Source of the DNA: Magnetovibrio sp.
GTDB taxonomy: Bacteria; Pseudomonadota; Alphaproteobacteria; Rhodospirillales_A; JABHCV01
Assembly: GCA_002717285.1 (NCBI GenBank)
Contig: PBDF01000009.1
Location: forward strand, 77,838-141,837
DNA length: 64,000 nt
Reading direction: 5' to 3'
How positions within the stretch are numbered: the first letter of the stretch is position 1; each line of letters opens with the position of its first letter. This document shows positions 60,321 through 64,000 of this stretch, piece after piece. The notes under the pieces are model-generated. The model had not been told where the DNA came from, searched no databases, and saw nothing but the letters and a program-made list of their open reading frames with translations. A program made the translations under genes and the position numbers.

Positions 60321-60986
60321 ATGTATTCTAAATCTGAATTACCTGAAGGTGCAGAGCTGGTGAATGGTGTGTTTCATCAAACTATTGGACCAATCAAAAC
60401 TAAATCCCGCCCTGTTTTGTTTTTAGATCGGGATGGTTGCATTGTGGTTGAAACAGACTACCTACATAAAGTTGAGGAGGTCCAACTCATAAGCGGCGCC
60501 GCCGAAGTCATTGCACTCGCCAACAGACTTGACATTGCTGTAGTAATTGTTACCAACCAGGCTGGTATTGGGCGTGGATATTTCACATGGGAAGATTTTT
60601 TCAAGGTTCAACATGAAATAAATGCTCAGTTAGCAAAGGCAGGTGCTCAATTTGATGGTATTTTTGCTTGCCCGTTTCATGCAAACGGTAAGCAACCATA
60701 TCAGCACCCCAATCATCCCTCACGTAAACCCAACCCAGGAATGTTAGAAGCAGCAGCTACCTCGCTAAATCTTGATTTGGCCCGTTCGTGGATCGTTGGA
60801 GATAAAAAAAGTGATCTTAGTGCTGGCTTAAATGCAAATCTGACTGGTGGCATTCATGTAGCAAGCGGTTATGGATCAATTGCGGGTGAGAGAGAAGCCT
60901 CACTAGCCATAGCAACAAATGACTTTCAAGTTCTGGGCGCAGAATCAATCGCTGATGTGCCTAAAATAATAGATCTATTCAATTGA
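60321..60986 (+). CDS. HAD-family phosphatase, GmhB/HisB-N-like
   Basis: 221 aa. HAD motifs FLDRDGCIVVE (nucleophile Asp), VTNQAGIGRG, RKPNPGML (motif III Lys) and WIVGDKKSDLSAG (motif IV) match D-glycero-D-manno-heptose-1,7-bisphosphate 7-phosphatase. The zinc-binding insertion of GmhB is altered: ACPFHANGKQPYQHPNHPS keeps Cys and several His but lacks the second Cys pair. Probable role in LPS heptose synthesis; histidinol phosphatase is an alternative. Confidence 0.8.
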   Translation: MYSKSELPEGAELVNGVFHQTIGPIKTKSRPVLFLDRDGCIVVETDYLHKVEEVQLISGAAEVIALANRLDIAVVIVTNQAGIGRGYFTWEDFFKVQHEINAQLAKAGAQFDGIFACPFHANGKQPYQHPNHPSRKPNPGMLEAAATSLNLDLARSWIVGDKKSDLSAGLNANLTGGIHVASGYGSIAGEREASLAIATNDFQVLGAESIADVPKIIDLFN

Positions 60987-61078
60987 GTAATTAATTTACT
61001 TTTTCAATAGAAATTGATGGTTTTACCTCTATTTGTTGTATCTTATGAGGGGACGTCCACAAACATTTTACTTTTTAG

Positions 61079-61669
61079 CTAGGGAAACAAAGTTTCTGAG
61101 GACCATAACTTACCTCTACGGTAAAAAATCTGCCTTTCGTGAAGCCGAGATGGCTTATCGGTCCAAAATTCAATCAAAACAGGAAACACACGATAACCTG
61201 ACCAAAATTTGGGTCGAGGGACCTCCACATTTTGAAACTTGGTGGTAAATTCTGAAATAAGTTTATCCAAATCGGTACGCTCAGAGAGAGTTTGTGACTG
61301 TTTTGAAGCCCACGCACCAATGCGACTAGCTCTATCTCGCGACGCAAAATATTTATCAGCTTCTTTTTTTTCAACAAACTCAATATTGCCTTCAATGCGT
61401 ATCTGTCTTTTTAGTGATTTCCAGTGAAAACAAAGTGCAACTTTTGGGTTGTCACTCATATCTCTGGCCTTGCGGCTCCCAAGATTTGTATAAAAAGTAA
61501 ACCCATGCAAATCTACGCCCTTCAGCAAAACCATACGCGAGGATGGTTTGCCAGCCGCATTTACTGTTGCTAAGTTCATTGCTTTAGCATCATTGATTTC
61601 TGAACGGTGTGCTTCTTCTAACCAATTCTGAAATAATTTAATAGGGTCTTGCTGTGAAATGACTGTCAT
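61079..61669 (-). CDS. pdxH: Pyridoxamine 5'-phosphate oxidase
   Basis: 196-aa FMN enzyme making pyridoxal 5'-phosphate. Motifs [66 protein letters not shown] and the C-terminal [10 protein letters not shown] are intact. Divergent from the DnaJ-like gene, an arrangement common in Alphaproteobacteria. Confidence 0.95.
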   Translation of the reverse strand: MTVISQQDPIKLFQNWLEEAHRSEINDAKAMNLATVNAAGKPSSRMVLLKGVDLHGFTFYTNLGSRKARDMSDNPKVALCFHWKSLKRQIRIEGNIEFVEKKEADKYFASRDRASRIGAWASKQSQTLSERTDLDKLISEFTTKFQNVEVPRPKFWSGYRVFPVLIEFWTDKPSRLHERQIFYRRGKLWSSETLFP

Positions 61670-61951
61670 AGCTTCCTTGCTGTATCTGTATAACGTGTAT
61701 ATGGTTATAAAGTTTTTTTTAATTACCTAAGCGTCAATGCTACAGGTCATGGTCGTAAAAACAACAGTTCAATTTGAGTTAATTGTATTATTTTTTTGCT
61801 AATGCAGAAAGAATTCAAGGCAACATAAACGGACCAAAACTACGGCAGGGTCGGAAACTATTGTGACACTTGATAACAGATTGGGTTTAAATGAATATCT
61901 TATCCAGGAAAAAGATCAAAACCATAAAAAACACACCTGGAAGATTCACGA

Positions 61952-62833
61952 ATGAGAGATCCATATAAAATTCTTGGCGTCGCGCGCAATGCAAGTGATT
62001 TAGACATAAAAAAAGCTTACCGAAAATTAGCGCAGAAACTTCACCCAGATAGTTTTCCCCACGACCCAAAAGCTGAAGATCGCTTCAAGGATTTGTCGAC
62101 AGCTTACTGTATTATTTCAAATAAGGATAAACGTAGTCGTTATGATCGAGGTGAAATTGATGCTATGGGTAATGTTGTAAAAGCGAGACGTTGGCAACGA
62201 CCGAATAGATACAAACAGCAAAAGCGTAGCAACAGCCCTTTTGAAGACTTTTTCAAACGTAATAAAGCAGGCTTAAAAATTAATGGTTCTGATGTTTCTT
62301 ATTCGTTAAATGTAGATTTTCTGGATGTTGCACTTGGCACCAACAAAACTGTATGTATGACTAATGGTAAAAATTTAGCTATTTCAATACCAGCTGGCAC
62401 CAAAAAAGGGCAGATACTGAGGCTTAAAGGCCAAGGTATGGATGGCATTGGTGGAGGTAAAAATGGTGATGCACATGTCGAAGTCATTTATCAAGATGAT
62501 GAATTTTACCGTCGGGAAGGCAATAATCTTCATGTGGAAGTTGCTGTTACGTTACAAGAAGCCCTTCTTGGAGCAATCATAGAAGTGCCTACAATTCATG
62601 GTCCTGTAAAATTGAATATAAAGGCTGGTTCAAACACCGGAAATATCTTGAGATTAAAAGGCAAGGGAATTCACAACAAAAAGACAAGCGGGGATCAGTT
62701 TGTCACCCTAAAAGTAGTTTTACCCAGAGTCCCCGATAAAGAGCTGACCAAGTTTGTTACAAAATGGGCAAATAAGAACAATTATGAAGTCCGCAATAAT
62801 GAACAAAAAACAAATTCTGATGGTATCAAGTAA
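61952..62833 (+). CDS. DnaJ-class chaperone, CbpA-like
   Basis: 293 aa. J domain at 1-70 with the HPD motif (KLHPDSFP) for stimulating DnaK. No Gly/Phe-rich zinc-finger region; instead the two C-terminal substrate-binding beta domains (VSYSLNVDFLDVALG, LRLKGQGMDGIGGGKNGD, LHVEVAVTLQEALLGA, LRLKGKGI). This is the layout of CbpA. It is 423 bp upstream of fabI on the same strand. Confidence 0.9.
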   Translation: MRDPYKILGVARNASDLDIKKAYRKLAQKLHPDSFPHDPKAEDRFKDLSTAYCIISNKDKRSRYDRGEIDAMGNVVKARRWQRPNRYKQQKRSNSPFEDFFKRNKAGLKINGSDVSYSLNVDFLDVALGTNKTVCMTNGKNLAISIPAGTKKGQILRLKGQGMDGIGGGKNGDAHVEVIYQDDEFYRREGNNLHVEVAVTLQEALLGAIIEVPTIHGPVKLNIKAGSNTGNILRLKGKGIHNKKTSGDQFVTLKVVLPRVPDKELTKFVTKWANKNNYEVRNNEQKTNSDGIK

Positions 62834-63256
62834 AAGCAAGAGAAATAAAAGCTAACTATTGCCGTTAATCTAGCTATTGGGTCAACACATAATTGTCAAA
62901 ATTAAAAGAGTAAAATTTACTATATTAAAAGTATTAAATGTAAACAATTTCAATTCATTCTTAAAAATTTACTGTATGACTGCTTAAATAGAAAAATCAG
63001 AGAAATTTCATAAGGTTTCATTTATACCACCCAGCTTTGCGAGGGCTAAAACCAATTAGGTTAAGTAACATTGATCAATACCTCAAATGCCAGGTTCTTG
63101 AAACTTAAGTTTTACAAACCTAATTTTTTTGTTAACTAACGTTTTTATTATGTCTAGAATATATAAAACTTTATAGGCAATTCGTCTCGATTTATTAAAA
63201 CAACTATATATCATGTAATATGTGATTCTTCACAAATAGAAAATGAGGGGCTATAT
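62834..63256. other. Intergenic region upstream of fabI
   Basis: AT-rich and without a gene. Two palindromes: ATTGATCAAT (63070-63079) and AAACTTAAGTTT (63101-63112), 180-190 bp and about 150 bp before fabI; possible regulatory sites. No promoter stands out. Confidence 0.3.
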
Positions 63257-64000
63257 ATGTTGTCTCCAAAACCACTTATGCAAGGTAAAAAGGGTCTTAT
63301 TATGGGCGTCGCCAACGAACGCTCCATTGCATGGGGTATTGCGAGCTCAGCTAGTGCGCAAGGAGCTGAACTTGCTTTTACTTATCAAGGTGAAGCTTTG
63401 TTAAAGCGTATCACACCACTTGCCGAGGAGATTGGATCAGACATCATTATTGAGTGCGACGTAACAGACACAGCTAGCCTTGACAAAACCTTTGAGATCC
63501 TGAGAGAAAAGTGGGGTAAACTTGATTTTGTGGTACATGCAATAGCCTATTCAGACAAAGAGGAATTGAAAGGAAAATATTTCGAAACTACAAAAGACAA
63601 CTTCACAAAAACAATGGATATTTCCTGCTATTCTTTTACTGCTGTTTGCCAACGTGCAGTACCGCTTATGGAATCAGGTGGGTCGATCATAACATTAACA
63701 TATTACGGAGCGGAAAAAGTAATTCCTCACTATAATGTGATGGGCGTTGCAAAGGCAGCTCTTGAAGCTAGTGTAAGGTATCTAGCTGAGGATTTTGGTA
63801 AGCACGGTATTCGTGTAAATGCTCTTTCAGCCGGACCTATGAAAACACTTGCGGCATCTGGTATTGGTGATTTTCGATATATACTCAAGTGGAATGAGTA
63901 CAATACCCCATTGAGACGTAATGTTACACTTAGTGACGTTGGTGGAGCAGGTGTCTATTTGCTAAGTGAGCTATCCAGCGGTGTTACTGGTGAAATTCAT
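63257..64000 (+). CDS. fabI: Enoyl-[acyl-carrier-protein] reductase FabI (3' end outside window)
   Basis: 248 codons are visible, open at the right edge. NADH-dependent last step of fatty acid elongation. Diagnostic GLIMGVANERSIAWGIA start, FVVHAIAYSD, the catalytic Tyr-x6-Lys (YNVMGVAK), and SAGPMKTLAASGI are present. GAGGGG precedes the ATG by 6 nt. The missing part is only about 10-20 residues judging from family length. Confidence 0.96.
   Translation, partial: MLSPKPLMQGKKGLIMGVANERSIAWGIASSASAQGAELAFTYQGEALLKRITPLAEEIGSDIIIECDVTDTASLDKTFEILREKWGKLDFVVHAIAYSDKEELKGKYFETTKDNFTKTMDISCYSFTAVCQRAVPLMESGGSIITLTYYGAEKVIPHYNVMGVAKAALEASVRYLAEDFGKHGIRVNALSAGPMKTLAASGIGDFRYILKWNEYNTPLRRNVTLSDVGGAGVYLLSELSSGVTGEIH

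Noticed and set aside
1..64000. Insertion sequences, prophage or CRISPR-Cas genes
   Set aside because: No transposase, integrase, phage structural or cas gene motifs were seen.

Overview
The window is AT-rich, gene-dense bacterial DNA, most likely from a marine-type alphaproteobacterium that oxidises sulfur. Three things point to Alphaproteobacteria: a mitochondrial-type complex I accessory subunit (ETC_C1/NDUFS4 family, 38335-38631), a COX15-type haem A synthase (15236-16279), and the neighbourhood pdxH / DnaJ-like / fabI at the right end. The lifestyle comes from two clusters. aprMBA (8308-11576, minus strand) encodes dissimilatory APS reductase with its membrane partner AprM. The dsr operon (17680-32241, plus strand) encodes reverse-type dissimilatory sulfite reductase and its full electron-transfer and sulfur-relay equipment. 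dsrEFH and dsrL are present and dsrD is absent, which marks the oxidative form.

Layout. 1-8162: end-truncated type I secretion ABC exporter, CHASE2 adenylate cyclase, ubiX, prfC, and a small block (65-aa protein, metallophosphoesterase, SlyD-like FKBP, 117-aa protein) downstream of aprA. 8308-11576: aprMBA with a candidate promoter. 12040-17454: an unrecognised 52-aa protein, a protein of 23-residue HREDGPAV repeats, a minimal bactofilin, then a minus-strand group (TauD-like dioxygenase, 71-aa protein, ctaA, ctpA) whose first gene is divergent from dsrA. 17680-32241: dsrABEFHCMKLJOP, a TrpD2/YbiB-like protein, dsrN, cobA (SUMT) and a two-domain CbiX-like chelatase. 32259-36557: a 1432-aa membrane-anchored coiled-coil protein built on a strict 25-residue repeat, resembling the polarity factor TipN in architecture. 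36685-44496: an SDR, a Sel1-repeat remnant, tRNA-Arg(UCU), the complex I subunit, a paralogous pair of about 100-aa proteins flanking a second, His-rich CbiX, a PP2C phosphatase, a sulfotransferase, tRNA-Pro(UGG) and a DUF192 protein. 44552-51980: a ten-gene Mrp-type cation/proton antiporter operon in the gene order of archaeal Mbh/Mrp modules, with three antiporter-like subunits. 52038-64000: greB, a Panacea/DUF4065 protein, a lipoprotein-lipoprotein-hydrolase operon, nadB with a catalytically degenerate SDR, a GmhB-like phosphatase, pdxH, a DnaJ/CbpA-like protein and the start of fabI.

How it fits together. DsrEFH and DsrC deliver sulfane sulfur to DsrAB, helped by DsrL. DsrMKJOP links the DsrC trisulfide cycle to the quinone pool and periplasm. 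The sulfite made is oxidised to APS by AprBA, with AprM passing electrons to the membrane. CobA, the CbiX-like chelatase and DsrN supply the amidated siroheme of DsrAB. ATP sulfurylase, sox and soe genes are not in the window. No insertion sequence, prophage or CRISPR array was seen. The least explained items are the TauD-like dioxygenase and YbiB-like protein tied to the dsr locus, the 25-residue-repeat giant, the Mbh-ordered antiporter operon, and the intergenic region 41090-41425, which holds a 26-bp perfect palindrome and a 68-nt inverted repeat.
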